Part shown: piece after piece, positions 41,830 through 50,690 of the stretch
Layout of the letters: each line of letters opens with the position of its first letter
Position numbering within the stretch: the first letter of the stretch is position 1
Assembly (NCBI GenBank): GCA_904419145.1
Contig: CAJFQQ010000012.1
Location: 1 to 64,000, forward strand
Length of the DNA stretch: 64,000 nt
From: an uncultured Oscillospiraceae bacterium
GTDB lineage: Bacteria > Bacillota > Clostridia > Oscillospirales > Oscillospiraceae
Direction: 5' to 3'
The notes under the pieces: model-generated
The model's database searches: none
Told to the model about the DNA's origin: nothing
What the model saw: only the letters and a program-made list of their open reading frames with translations
Position numbers and translations under genes: made by a program

Positions 41830-42858
41830 ATGGCTGTGATACGGGAACCGTTTGGCCGGACAAAGGACGGCCGGGAAGTGGAAAAATTGACGCTGCGGCG
41901 GGGAACATTGGAGGCAGAGGTGCTGACCTACGGCGGCGTGGTGGCGGCGCTGCGGACAGCGGACCGGACCGGGACCATGGTGGATGTCGTGCTGGGGTAT
42001 CGCACCTTGGCGGGCTATGAGGAGAACGGCGGCTATCTGGGAGCCCTGGTGGGGCGGTATGCCAACCGCATCGGCGGAGCCCGCATCACCATTGACGGCC
42101 AGACCTATCCCCTGACCGCCAACGAGGGGACCAAGCAGCTCCACGGCGGGCCGGAGGGGTTCAGTTTCCAGGTGTTTGACGTGGCGGAGGCCTCCAAGGA
42201 CCGGGTGGTGCTCACCTACACCGAGCCGGACGGGAAGAACGGCTTCCCGGGCACGTTGGCCCTCACCGCCACCTATGCCCTGACGGAGAACGGGCTTTCT
42301 CTGCGGTATGAGGCTGTCTGCGACAAGCCCACGGTGTGCAACATCACCAACCACAGCTATTTCAATCTGAACGGCGGCGGCAGCGCCATGGACCATCGGC
42401 TGTGGGTGGATGCGGACGCCTTTACCCCCATCGACGCCGACAGCCTGCCGGTGGCGGCGTCTGCGGATGTAGCGGGTACGCCCTTTGACTTCCGCACGGA
42501 GAAGGCCGTGGGCCGGGATATCGGGCAGGACCACGAGCAGCTACGCCTGGCAGGGGGCTATGACCACAACTTTGTGCTGACCCCCAAGCCGGGCCTTCGG
42601 CTGGCGGCCCGCCTCACCGGGGAGCGCTCCGGCATCACCATGGAGTGCTGGACAGAGCAGCCCGGCGTCCAGGTCTACACCGCCAACTTCCTGGAGACGG
42701 ATGCCTCCACCAAGAGCGGCGTGCCCTACGGCCCCCGGCAGGCGGTGTGCCTGGAGACCCAGGTGCCTGCCGACAGCCCGAACCATCCGGAGTGGAGGGA
42801 CGTGGTCCTCCGGCCCGGACAGGTGTATGACTACACCACGGAATATCGCTTCCTGTAA
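41830..42858 (+). CDS. Aldose 1-epimerase (galactose mutarotase)
   Basis: 342-residue enzyme interconverting alpha and beta anomers of aldohexoses. Family motifs are LTYGGVVAALRT, GRYANRIGGARITIDGQTYPL, KQLHGGPEGFSFQVFDV, NHSYFNLNG (catalytic His), GGYDHNFVL and PGVQVYTANFL. The ATG at 41830 follows AAGGGGG. No other galactose genes are adjacent; a LacI-type regulator lies 2.2 kb away on the same strand. Confidence 0.93.
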   Translation: MAVIREPFGRTKDGREVEKLTLRRGTLEAEVLTYGGVVAALRTADRTGTMVDVVLGYRTLAGYEENGGYLGALVGRYANRIGGARITIDGQTYPLTANEGTKQLHGGPEGFSFQVFDVAEASKDRVVLTYTEPDGKNGFPGTLALTATYALTENGLSLRYEAVCDKPTVCNITNHSYFNLNGGGSAMDHRLWVDADAFTPIDADSLPVAASADVAGTPFDFRTEKAVGRDIGQDHEQLRLAGGYDHNFVLTPKPGLRLAARLTGERSGITMECWTEQPGVQVYTANFLETDASTKSGVPYGPRQAVCLETQVPADSPNHPEWRDVVLRPGQVYDYTTEYRFL

Positions 42859-42897
42859 GGAAAAACGGGACAGGCAGAGGCCTGTCCCGTTTGATTA

Positions 42898-43956
42898 TCA
42901 GTCTACAGCATGGTCGATGGTGGCGCCGCCTATCACCTGTTCTCCGCTGTAAAACACCACCGCCTGCCCGGGGGTGATGGCACGCTGGGGAACGGCAAAG
43001 CGCACCAGCACCTGCCCGTTTTCCAGAGGGATGGCCCTGGCGGGCGTCTCCGTCTGGCTGTACCGGGTCTTGGCTGTGACGGCCAGAGGGCCGTCGGGGG
43101 CCGGAAAGGGGATCCAGTTCACATCCCGCCCCACAAGGCCCAGGTGGTACAGCTGGCTGTTCTCAGCCAGGGTGATGGTGTTGCGGGCCGGGTCCTTTTC
43201 AGCCACATAGAGGGGGTGGGGGGCAGAGATGCCCAGCCCTCTCCGCTGGCCGATGGTATAGGCCTGCTGGCCCCGATGGCGGCCCAGAACATGCCCCGCC
43301 TGGTCGAGAAAGTCGCCGCCCTCCAGCCGGACGCCCGCCTGTTCCACGAGAAACCGGACGTAGTCCCCGTCAGGGACAAAGCAGATATCCTGGCTGTCGG
43401 GGCGCTGGGCGCTGACGAGGCCGTGGGCCTCGGCCTTCTGTCGGATAGACTCCTTGCCCCAGACTCCCACCGGCAGCACCAGGCGGGAGAGCTGACGCTG
43501 TGTCAGGTGATAGAGCATATAGCTCTGGTCCTTGCGCCGGTCCAGCCCCCGCAGCAGCAGCGTCCGGCCGGTGTCCGGGTCCTGGGCGGTGGAGGCGTAG
43601 TGGCCGGTGGCGATGGCGTCAAAGCCGTGTTCCAGGGCCCAGTTCAGAAAGGAGCCAATCTTCAGGCAGCGGTTGCATACCACGCAGGGATTCGGGGTCT
43701 CTCCCCGGTTATAGCCCGCCACAAAGTCGTCAATGACGCACCGCCGGAAGGTCTCCCGTTCATCCAAGAGAAAAAAAGGGATCCCAAGTTGCTGACAGAC
43801 CCGGCGGGCGTCGGCGGCGTCCTGCTCGGCAGCGCCGTAATCGTGCATATGGATGTAGGCGCCGGCCACCTGATACCCCTGCTCCTGCAGCAGTACGGCG
43901 GCGCCGGCACTGTCCACGCCGCCGCTCATGGCGACCAATATCTGGGAATGGATCAT
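42898..43956 (-). CDS. mnmA: tRNA-specific 2-thiouridylase MnmA
   Basis: Thiolates U34 of Glu/Gln/Lys tRNAs. The 352 residues contain the PP-loop VAMSGGVDSAGAAVLL near the N-terminus, NPCVVCNRCLKIG with the first catalytic Cys, DSQDICFVPDGDY with the second, and GQAVVFYSGEQVIGGATI at the end. AAAGGAG precedes the ATG at 43956. The sulfur donor gene (iscS-type) is not adjacent. It is divergent from lacI. Confidence 0.95.
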   Translation of the reverse strand: MIHSQILVAMSGGVDSAGAAVLLQEQGYQVAGAYIHMHDYGAAEQDAADARRVCQQLGIPFFLLDERETFRRCVIDDFVAGYNRGETPNPCVVCNRCLKIGSFLNWALEHGFDAIATGHYASTAQDPDTGRTLLLRGLDRRKDQSYMLYHLTQRQLSRLVLPVGVWGKESIRQKAEAHGLVSAQRPDSQDICFVPDGDYVRFLVEQAGVRLEGGDFLDQAGHVLGRHRGQQAYTIGQRRGLGISAPHPLYVAEKDPARNTITLAENSQLYHLGLVGRDVNWIPFPAPDGPLAVTAKTRYSQTETPARAIPLENGQVLVRFAVPQRAITPGQAVVFYSGEQVIGGATIDHAVD

Positions 43957-44001
43957 GCGCGCTCCTTTCATAGAGCCGTCAAGGTGAAAGATTTCTCCCA
44001 C

Positions 44002-44031
44002 TTGACGGGGAAATGGTATGTCTTGTATAAT
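44002..44031 (+). promoter_or_regulatory. Promoter of the LacI-family gene
   Basis: TTGACG (44002-44007), 18-bp spacer, TATAAT (44026-44031). AATCGTTTT follows at about 44042, and its reverse complement AAAACGATT occurs at about 41732 ahead of the epimerase promoter. Confidence 0.65.
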
Positions 44032-44088
44032 CATACTAGAGAATCGTTTTAATATTCAAGTAAATTCTGTAACTTTAACAGGTGTCAT

Positions 44089-45114
44089 ATGGTATCAATG
44101 AAAGACGTGGCCCAGGAGGCCGGCGTGTCCATCGGGACGGTCTCCGGGGTGCTGAATGGAAAAAAGACCATCAAGCCCCAGAACTATCAGAGGGTGATGG
44201 ACGCGGTAAAGAAGCTGGACTACCGCCCCAATATGCTGGCCCGCTCCCTGCGCACCAATATCACCGGGAGCATCGGGCTTATCATCCCGGATATCACAAA
44301 CCCCTATTACCCGGAGCTGGCCCGGGGCGTGGAGGATGTGGCGCGGAAGGCCGGTGTGACCCTCTTCCTGTGCAACAGCGACCGCGATGTGGAGAAGGAG
44401 CTGGGCTATGCCCAGGCCCTGGTTCAGAAGCAGGTGGACGGCATCATTATTGCCAAGCCCCATATCAGCCTGGAACAGCTGCAGGCGCTGGGCCGCACCT
44501 GCAAAATTGTCCTGGTGGACGGAACAGAGGAGCAGCTGCGGGAATTCGATCTGGTGAACGTGGACAACAAGACCGGCGCTGCAAGCGCCATTGATCTGCT
44601 GCTCTCCTATGGGCATCGGGACATCGCCTTTATCGGCGGGATCATTGACTCAGAGAGCATGCAGTACCGGTTGGACGCCTACCGCGCCGTTTTGGCGGAG
44701 CAGGGCATCCCGTACCGGCCGGAGTGGGTCCGGGAGTGCGACTACAGCTGGAGCAGCGGACGGGAGGCGGCCATAGAGATCCTGTCCGCCCCGGGACTGC
44801 GGCCCACCGCCTTTTTTGTGGGCAATGACATTATGGCCCTGGGCGTGATCCGGGGCATCCACGACTGCGGACTGCGGGTGCCGGAGGATATCTCCGTGTG
44901 CGGCTTTGACGATATCGCCATGGCGGAGCTGGCCGTGCCGGCGCTGACAACCGTGCGGCAGCCCAAATATGAGATCGGACGCCAGAGTGCCCGGCTGCTG
45001 CTGCAGAAGATCCATGGGGAGGATGGAGGAATCACCCACAAGATCCTGGATACAGAGATCGTATTCCGCGGGTCAGTAGCCTGTGCGCCGTCGGCCGCGG
45101 CGGCGACAAGATAG
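44089..45114 (+). CDS. LacI family transcriptional regulator
   Basis: 341-residue repressor: N-terminal helix-turn-helix MVSMKDVAQEAGVSIGTVSGVLNGKKTIK with the hinge helix around NMLARSLRTN, then a type I periplasmic-binding-like sensor (GSIGLIIPDITNPYYPELARGVEDVA ... VCGFDDIAMAELAVPALTTVRQP). The start has only a weak AGGTG, and an ATG three codons downstream is an alternative. The ligand is probably a sugar (family knowledge). Its target may include the aldose epimerase gene, which is inference. Confidence 0.92.
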   Translation: MVSMKDVAQEAGVSIGTVSGVLNGKKTIKPQNYQRVMDAVKKLDYRPNMLARSLRTNITGSIGLIIPDITNPYYPELARGVEDVARKAGVTLFLCNSDRDVEKELGYAQALVQKQVDGIIIAKPHISLEQLQALGRTCKIVLVDGTEEQLREFDLVNVDNKTGAASAIDLLLSYGHRDIAFIGGIIDSESMQYRLDAYRAVLAEQGIPYRPEWVRECDYSWSSGREAAIEILSAPGLRPTAFFVGNDIMALGVIRGIHDCGLRVPEDISVCGFDDIAMAELAVPALTTVRQPKYEIGRQSARLLLQKIHGEDGGITHKILDTEIVFRGSVACAPSAAAATR

Positions 45115-45229
45115 ACATAGGATATCACAGTTCCCGCGCTGTTTCAATGACAATCCAATAGGCACTGGCTCCCTTTGGCCTGTCAGCAGGCCGGAGGGAG
45201 CCGCAGACTGTCCGGAAAAGGAGAAAACC

Positions 45230-45967
45230 ATGAGGGAAAACCGATACGACGACGAGATATTTTTCCAGAAATACAGCCAGATGGCCCGGAGCCGGCAGGG
45301 ACTGGCCGGGGCCGGGGAGTGGCCGACCTTGCAGGCTGTGCTGCCGGATTTCGCCGGGAAGGCGGTGCTGGACCTGGGGTGCGGCTACGGCTGGCACGCG
45401 CGGTACGCGGCGGAGCGGGGGGCGGCCTCGGTGACGGCCTGTGACATCTCGGAGAAGATGCTGGCCGTGGCCCGGGAGAAAAACGCCCACAGCGCCGTCA
45501 CCTACCGCCGGGAGGCCTTTGAGGATGCGGACTACCCGGCGGAGACCTTTGATGTGGTGCTGTGTTCCCTGATGCTCCACTATCTGGCGGACTACGGCGA
45601 TTTTGTGGAGAAGGTCCACCGCTGGCTGAAGCCGGGGGGCATCCTGGTCTACACGGTGGAGCACCCGGTGTTCACCGCCTACGGCTCTCAGGACTGGTAC
45701 TACGGCCCGGACGGGGAGATCCTCCACTTCCCGGTGGACAACTACTACATCGAGGGACAGCGGGACGCGGTGTTCCTGGGGGAGCACGTGGTGAAGTACC
45801 ACCGGACCCTCACCACCTATCTGGAGGGCCTGCTGGCGCGGGGCTTCACCCTGCTCCATGTCCGGGAGCCCCAGCCGCCGGAGGAGCTGGTGCGCACCGT
45901 CCCAGGCATGGCGGATGAACTGCGCCGGCCCATGATGCTGATTGTCTCCGCCCGGAAGGACCGGTAA
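45230..45967 (+). CDS. Class I SAM-dependent methyltransferase
   Basis: 245 residues. Motif I is AVLDLGCGYGWHARYAAERG, followed by the acidic strand ACDISEKML and FDVVLCSLMLHYL, as in UbiE/methyltransferase-11 enzymes. AAAGGAG precedes the ATG at 45230. A strong nested hairpin (45166-45201) lies in the leader. The substrate is unknown. A second, unrelated methyltransferase of the same broad class is at 5.7-6.4 kb. Confidence 0.87.
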   Translation: MRENRYDDEIFFQKYSQMARSRQGLAGAGEWPTLQAVLPDFAGKAVLDLGCGYGWHARYAAERGAASVTACDISEKMLAVAREKNAHSAVTYRREAFEDADYPAETFDVVLCSLMLHYLADYGDFVEKVHRWLKPGGILVYTVEHPVFTAYGSQDWYYGPDGEILHFPVDNYYIEGQRDAVFLGEHVVKYHRTLTTYLEGLLARGFTLLHVREPQPPEELVRTVPGMADELRRPMMLIVSARKDR

Positions 45968-45976
45968 TCGTACGAA

Positions 45977-46016
45977 ACAGCGGCGGCAGAGGAAAGATTT
46001 CCTCTGCCGCCGCTGT
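45977..46016. terminator. Bidirectional terminator
   Basis: 18-bp stem (45977-45994 with 45999-46016), four-base loop, followed by TTGTTTG on the plus strand, between convergent genes. Confidence 0.85.
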
Positions 46017-46027
46017 TTGTTTGGAAA

Positions 46028-48166
46028 CTATCTGTGGATGTGGAGCAGGGAGAGCACCTGCCGGAGCGTCAGACGGTAGACCACATAGATGAGGGCGCTG
46101 CACCCGGCGGTGACCAGCAGGCAGGAGCCCATGCCTGCCAGTTCCCCGCCGGTGTAGCCGTAGGGCTCGCCGTTGAAGTACATGATGAGCAGGTACAGCC
46201 CCCACATGGCCGCCGTACCCACAGTGACGGGGGTGACGAACACCCGGCTCACCTGCCGCCGCACCGTGCAATACAGGTACCAGGGGGAGGCCCCCAGGTG
46301 CCGCAGGTCGTCGTACACCTGGACATTCCCTGCGGCGATGGTGAGGCACCGGGTATAGGCGATGACGAGGACCGCAGCAAAGCAGATGAGGGCGATGAAG
46401 ATAAAGAGCATCAGGAACACCGCCATGGTGGTGAGGAAGTCGTTCTCGTCCAGGACGCGGAACTGGGGCATGTACTTCCAATAGTTGCGGAAATCCGAAC
46501 TGTCCCGCTGGCCGTAGTCCGCCTGGTAGAGGTCGGCCTCGGCCAAATACGCGGGGTCGTCATAGTCGTAGCGGCCCGTCTCCGCGATTGCCAACTCCCG
46601 CTGTACCGGATCCCAGTAGTCGGCCACCTCCACCTCCGGCTCCGAGCGGTCCACGATCTCGTTGAACAGGGCCTTGGCAAAGGGATAGGTCGCCTCCACG
46701 TCCTCCACATTGAAGAACACCACCTCCTCCCGCCAGTCCGGCGTGAGGTCCGCTGCAATGGCGGCGTAGTCGGCGTCATCCAGCACATAGTAGCCCAAAA
46801 GCAGCGTGCAGCACAGGGGCTCCGCCGGCGTTACATCCAGGGTCGCGCCGGTGGACATGTTGGTGAGGTGGGTCACATCGCCGCCGGACAGGTAGCTGCT
46901 GCCCCCCTCGTCGTCCAGCACATTGGCGCAGGACCCGGCGGGGATGTCGATTCCCTGGCCGGTGAGGGCGTTATAGGCGCTCTCCGGGAGGAAACTGGCC
47001 CCACCGGCGATTTCCCGGTACGCCTCGGTGTAGGTGGTGCCCAGGGCCCCGTTGTCCTGCTCGATGGAGATGGTGCCGTCGGTGCCCAGGATGGCGCTGG
47101 GCTGGTGGGTGAAGGTGGTGATGATGACGCCGTAGTCCGCCGCCAGCTGCCGCACCTCGTCCTCCAGGGGGATGTCCTGGTCGGAGCGGAAGTGGTAGGC
47201 GTAGTCCACGGGGCGGGTGTCGAACTGGTAGGAGCTGCTGGTGGAGAGCATGGGGGCGTAGAAGGAGGCGAAGTAGGCCCCGGCCACCAGCACTGTGATT
47301 ACCAGCATATTCCGCACGGTCTGGCGACCCTGAAAGCGCATCTGGCTGGTGGAGATGATGTGTTTATAGCGGTTTCTGCCCCGGCCCCAGCCGTTGACCA
47401 CCGTGTGGAGCAGCACCATGTAGAGCCCCACCATGGCCGGGAGGTAGAAGATGGCGGTGACGGCACCGGGGGCGTACCAGTGGAGCTGCCGGACGAAGAA
47501 GGAGGGCATCATGTACCCCAGGACGCCACCGGCGACGAGGAGCAGGATGCCCACCCGCCCGTACCAGGGTTTTACCTCCCGGATGGGCTCGGACTTCCGG
47601 GCCTCGTTGACAATGTCGATGATATTGGTACGGCGGATGAACTGGGCGGCCATGAGGAACAGCGCCACGGTGACGAACACGGAGAAGGCCAGGGCATAGA
47701 GGTAGGCCTGGGGGTCAAAGGACAGGACCATCTCCTCCGAGTCCACCACGACCAGACGGAAGATCTGCCAGATGACCCAGGCGAGAGGCGTCCCCAGCAG
47801 GGCCCCGGCGGCGCAGGAGGCCACAGAGACAATGCCCAGATCCCGGTAGAGCTGGCGGCGCACCTGGGCCCGGGAGGCCCCCAGGGCCAGGAAGATGCCG
47901 GTCTCCCGGCTCTTGCTGCGGAGAAACAGCCCCGAGGCGTAGGTGGTGAACACGGCGCAGCCCACCACCGCCAGGACGAATACCATCATCACCTGTTTGC
48001 GGCTGTCGCCACCCTCGGGGAGGACGGAGAGAACCGTGGGGGAGCGCATCATGGACACATAGGCGGTGATGAGCAGCACAGAGAAGAAACAGCAGCCCAT
48101 GAGCAGCAGGTAGTTCTTCCGCCCCTGCCGGCGCAGGTGGGCGGTGAGTTGATTAAAGGATTGCAT
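46028..48166 (-). CDS. FtsX-like ABC transporter permease
   Basis: 712-residue permease with about ten transmembrane helices arranged as 4 + 2 + 4 and a large extracytoplasmic domain in the second half (about residues 300-560). The N-terminal part (FLRSKSRETGIFLALGASRAQVRRQLYRDLG) is the FtsX/MacB coupling region. The size and the big external domain resemble BceB/VraG-type peptide-resistance permeases. Its start overlaps the ATPase gene by 14 bases. With TraX and the divergent LytTR two-component system it forms an accessory island. Confidence 0.85.
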   Translation of the reverse strand: MQSFNQLTAHLRRQGRKNYLLLMGCCFFSVLLITAYVSMMRSPTVLSVLPEGGDSRKQVMMVFVLAVVGCAVFTTYASGLFLRSKSRETGIFLALGASRAQVRRQLYRDLGIVSVASCAAGALLGTPLAWVIWQIFRLVVVDSEEMVLSFDPQAYLYALAFSVFVTVALFLMAAQFIRRTNIIDIVNEARKSEPIREVKPWYGRVGILLLVAGGVLGYMMPSFFVRQLHWYAPGAVTAIFYLPAMVGLYMVLLHTVVNGWGRGRNRYKHIISTSQMRFQGRQTVRNMLVITVLVAGAYFASFYAPMLSTSSSYQFDTRPVDYAYHFRSDQDIPLEDEVRQLAADYGVIITTFTHQPSAILGTDGTISIEQDNGALGTTYTEAYREIAGGASFLPESAYNALTGQGIDIPAGSCANVLDDEGGSSYLSGGDVTHLTNMSTGATLDVTPAEPLCCTLLLGYYVLDDADYAAIAADLTPDWREEVVFFNVEDVEATYPFAKALFNEIVDRSEPEVEVADYWDPVQRELAIAETGRYDYDDPAYLAEADLYQADYGQRDSSDFRNYWKYMPQFRVLDENDFLTTMAVFLMLFIFIALICFAAVLVIAYTRCLTIAAGNVQVYDDLRHLGASPWYLYCTVRRQVSRVFVTPVTVGTAAMWGLYLLIMYFNGEPYGYTGGELAGMGSCLLVTAGCSALIYVVYRLTLRQVLSLLHIHR

Positions 48167-48911
48167 GGTCGTCCCCTCCGCTCATGGATTTGATGGCTGC
48201 GAGCAGTTGGTCCTGGAAGGCGCTGCGGCTGCCGGGGTTCGTGAGGGTGTCGTACACCACGCCGTCCTGGAGCAGCACCACCCGGTCGCAGAAGGAGGCG
48301 GCAAAGGAGTCGTGGGTCACCATGAAGATGGTGGCCCCCAGTTCCCTCTGGGCCCGCTGGAAACTGTCGATGACCGCCCGGCTGGATTTGCTGTCCAAAT
48401 TGCCCGTGGGCTCGTCGGCCAGGATGACCAGGGGGTGGTTGATGAGAGCCCGGGCCACAGCGGTGCGCTGCTTCTCCCCACCGGAGATCTCGGCGGGATA
48501 CTTGTTTCGGATGTGGTCGATGCCGAAGGTGCGGCACAGGTCGTCGGCATAGGACTCCGCCTGGGCGTCCACCGCGCCGGAGAGGATGCGGGGCAGCAGG
48601 ATGTTGTCCCGGACGGTGAGGCCGTCCAGGAGCATGAAATCCTGGAATACGAACCCCAGCTTCTGGTTGCGCACCTTGGCCAGGGCCGCCTCATCCAGGT
48701 CTGAGAGTTTCTGGCCGCCCAGGGTGATCTGGCCGCGGTCAAAGGGGATATAGCAGGAGATGCAGTTGAGAAGGGTGGTCTTGCCGGAGCCGGAGGGGCC
48801 CATGACGGCCACAAACTCCCCCTGGGCCAGCTGGAAACTGACGCCTTTCAGCACCTCCACCGGCTCTTTGCCCACCAGATAGGACTTGTGAAGATTTTCT
48901 ACATACAGCAT
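48153..48911 (-). CDS. ABC transporter ATP-binding protein (MacB/BceA-like)
   Basis: 252-residue ATPase with Walker A GPSGSGKTT (38-46), signature ISGGEKQR and Walker B LVILADEPTGNLDS, the pattern of the LolD/MacB/BceA branch that pairs with FtsX-like permeases. AAAGGAG lies 11 bases before the ATG at 48911. It is translated just before the permease and probably from the same transcript as traX, 31 bp upstream. Confidence 0.92.
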   Translation of the reverse strand: MLYVENLHKSYLVGKEPVEVLKGVSFQLAQGEFVAVMGPSGSGKTTLLNCISCYIPFDRGQITLGGQKLSDLDEAALAKVRNQKLGFVFQDFMLLDGLTVRDNILLPRILSGAVDAQAESYADDLCRTFGIDHIRNKYPAEISGGEKQRTAVARALINHPLVILADEPTGNLDSKSSRAVIDSFQRAQRELGATIFMVTHDSFAASFCDRVVLLQDGVVYDTLTNPGSRSAFQDQLLAAIKSMSGGDDHAIL

Positions 48912-48942
48912 GGATAGGATCGTCTCCTTTCGGGTTTGTTGG

Positions 48943-49722
48943 TTACGCCCCCGCCGCAAACCGCAGCAGGGCGATCAGCAGCAGGTGGGCGGGGTAGAAC
49001 GCATAGAACACGTACTTGGGGATGTTAAGGCCGCTGTGGGTGGGGCAGAAGATGAGGGGCGCGGCGAAGATGGCGAAGAAACTCCAGTCCACAGCCAGGT
49101 TCCCGACCATCAGGGTCAGAGGGTCGCCGGGGTCGCCGTAGAGAAGGCTGGTGGCGTAGGTCAGGCAGAACAGCACCGCCCCCAGTTTGGGCCGGTTTCG
49201 GCAGAGGTAGAAAATCAGCATCAGCTGGATGCCGAGGCCGCTGTAGTCGAAGTTCCACCAGGAGACTACAAAGAGCCCCAGGAGGAACAGCCACCACTTC
49301 CGCGCCTTCAGGCCGGCCATCGCCAGGAGGCTGAGAAAGAGGGTGAAGAAGATGTTCCAGTTGGCCCACTCGGTCCGCCAGTCATAGGGGTGGAAGGCCA
49401 GCAGGTAGAAGGGCTGGCTCACCACCGCGAAGACCGCCAGCCGCCCCAGGTACTTCCGGATGTCCCGGGTGTAGAGGAGCCCCACGGTCATGCAGTAGCA
49501 GAAGAGGGGGAAGGCGATACGCCCGACCCAGCGGAAGATGCCCACCCCGGGAAAGAATACGTCGCCGAAGTGGTCCAGGAACATGGCGGCAATGGCCACC
49601 AGTTTCAGAAGGTCCGTGTCCAGGTTGGTTTTCAGCCGGGGGCCGTCCGATGGAATCACCGGGGGTGTGGTCAACGCCCGGCGGACGCGGGCGGAGAGGG
49701 GCTCAGAAGGCGGGGATGCCAT
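48943..49722 (-). CDS. TraX family membrane protein
   Basis: 259 residues with about eight transmembrane helices. TDLLKLVAIAAMFLDHFGDVFF and GRIAFPLFCYCMTVGLLYTRDIRKYLGRLAVFAVVSQPFY are the hallmark of TraX, an acyltransferase-3-like family named after the F-plasmid pilin N-acetylase. Chromosomal members in Firmicutes have no defined substrate. AAAGGAG lies ten bases before the ATG at 49722. It heads the ABC operon, so an envelope or peptide modification linked to transport is conceivable (inference). Confidence 0.9.
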   Translation of the reverse strand: MASPPSEPLSARVRRALTTPPVIPSDGPRLKTNLDTDLLKLVAIAAMFLDHFGDVFFPGVGIFRWVGRIAFPLFCYCMTVGLLYTRDIRKYLGRLAVFAVVSQPFYLLAFHPYDWRTEWANWNIFFTLFLSLLAMAGLKARKWWLFLLGLFVVSWWNFDYSGLGIQLMLIFYLCRNRPKLGAVLFCLTYATSLLYGDPGDPLTLMVGNLAVDWSFFAIFAAPLIFCPTHSGLNIPKYVFYAFYPAHLLLIALLRFAAGA

Positions 49723-49827
49723 AGGCGGTCGCTCCTTTGCGTTACAGGATGGGGATTCGGTCACAGGGGAATATCGAACTTCCTCCTGCGGCTACCATAA
49801 CACAGGCGGGCAGGGCATGGAAAACGC

Positions 49828-49915
49828 CCTGTCAAAACCGGCAGGGCGGATGGAATATTTGGCGCGGGAGGGGACGGACCTGTCAAGTTTGGCAGGCCCC
49901 ATGTCAAGTTCTGCA
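49828..49915. promoter_or_regulatory. Repeated TGTCAA elements between traX and the LytTR regulator
   Basis: CCTGTCAANNNNGGCAGG occurs at 49828-49845 and 49879-49896, and a related TGTCAAGTTCTGCA at 49902-49915. The last two form 9-bp direct repeats (TGTCAAGTT) separated by 12 bp (21-bp period), the spacing typical of LytTR-domain binding sites. The first copy lies next to a weak minus-strand promoter (49822-49794), the others next to the regulator's promoter. Confidence 0.65.
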
Positions 49916-49925
49916 CCGGCGGGAC

Positions 49926-49954
49926 TTTTGCCCAGGGCGGTTTTGTGGTAAGAT
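49926..49954 (+). promoter_or_regulatory. Putative activator-dependent promoter of the LytTR regulator
   Basis: Poor -35 TTTTGC (49926-49931), 17-bp spacer, TAAGAT (49949-49954). The direct repeats end 10 bp upstream of this -35, a common arrangement for an activator. Confidence 0.45.
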
Positions 49955-49979
49955 ACAGGGGAGAAAAGGAGGGGATGGG

Positions 49980-50687
49980 ATGCTCCGCATCGGCATCTGC
50001 GACGACACGGCGGCGGCCCGGGAGAACCTGCGGCTGCTGTGCCTGAAACACTTCCGGCTGGAGGAGCCGGAGTTCTTCGAGTTCTCCACCGGCGACGGGG
50101 CGGTGCGGTGGCTGAAGGGCCATCCGGGGGCCCTGGATCTGCTGTTTTTGGATATTGAGATGCCCGGCCGCTCCGGCATGGAGGCGGCGGAGGCAATCCG
50201 CGCCTTTGACCGGGAGGTACTGCTGGCCTTTGTCACCAGCTACACCGACTATGTCTACGACGGCTACGCCGTGGGGGCCGTCGGCTATCTGGTGAAGCCG
50301 GTGTCGGAGGAGAAACTGTCATCCCTCCTGGACCGGGCGGCGGCCGCCCTGGAGCAGCGGGCCCCGGCGGTCTACACCCTCCGCAACGCCCAGGGCATGT
50401 TCAAGGTCCCTCTGCGGGAGATCCTCTACGCCGCCAGCGACCGGCGGCAGGTGACCCTCACCACCAGCCGGGGGGACTACACCTTCTATGGGAAACTGGA
50501 TGATGTAGCGGCGCAGCTAGGGGCCGGGTTTGTCCGCATCCACCAGCGCTATCTGGTGAACGCCCGGGCGGTGTCCGCCGTGGTGGGCGCCAGCGTCCAG
50601 GTGGGGGAGGTACACCTCCCCATCAGCCGCTCCCTCCACCAGCAGGCCGCCATGGCCCTGGCCCGGGCCATGGTGGGGGAGGGCTGA
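49980..50687 (+). CDS. LytTR-type response regulator
   Basis: 235 residues: receiver domain with phospho-acceptor Asp58 (LFLDIEMPGRSG) and a C-terminal LytTR DNA-binding domain (about 130-232; YTLRNAQGMFKVPLREILYAASDRRQVTLTT ... FVRIHQRYLVNARAV). AAAGGAGGGG precedes the ATG at 49980; a longer frame upstream has no ribosome binding site and would run through the repeat elements. The histidine kinase gene follows after three bases. It probably controls itself and the divergent traX-ABC operon. Confidence 0.93.
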   Translation: MLRIGICDDTAAARENLRLLCLKHFRLEEPEFFEFSTGDGAVRWLKGHPGALDLLFLDIEMPGRSGMEAAEAIRAFDREVLLAFVTSYTDYVYDGYAVGAVGYLVKPVSEEKLSSLLDRAAAALEQRAPAVYTLRNAQGMFKVPLREILYAASDRRQVTLTTSRGDYTFYGKLDDVAAQLGAGFVRIHQRYLVNARAVSAVVGASVQVGEVHLPISRSLHQQAAMALARAMVGEG

Positions 50688-50690
50688 GGA

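Noticed and set aside
45166-45201. Riboswitch in the leader of the methyltransferase gene at 45.2 kb
   Set aside because: A strong nested hairpin is present but no conserved aptamer motif, and no T-run for a terminator.
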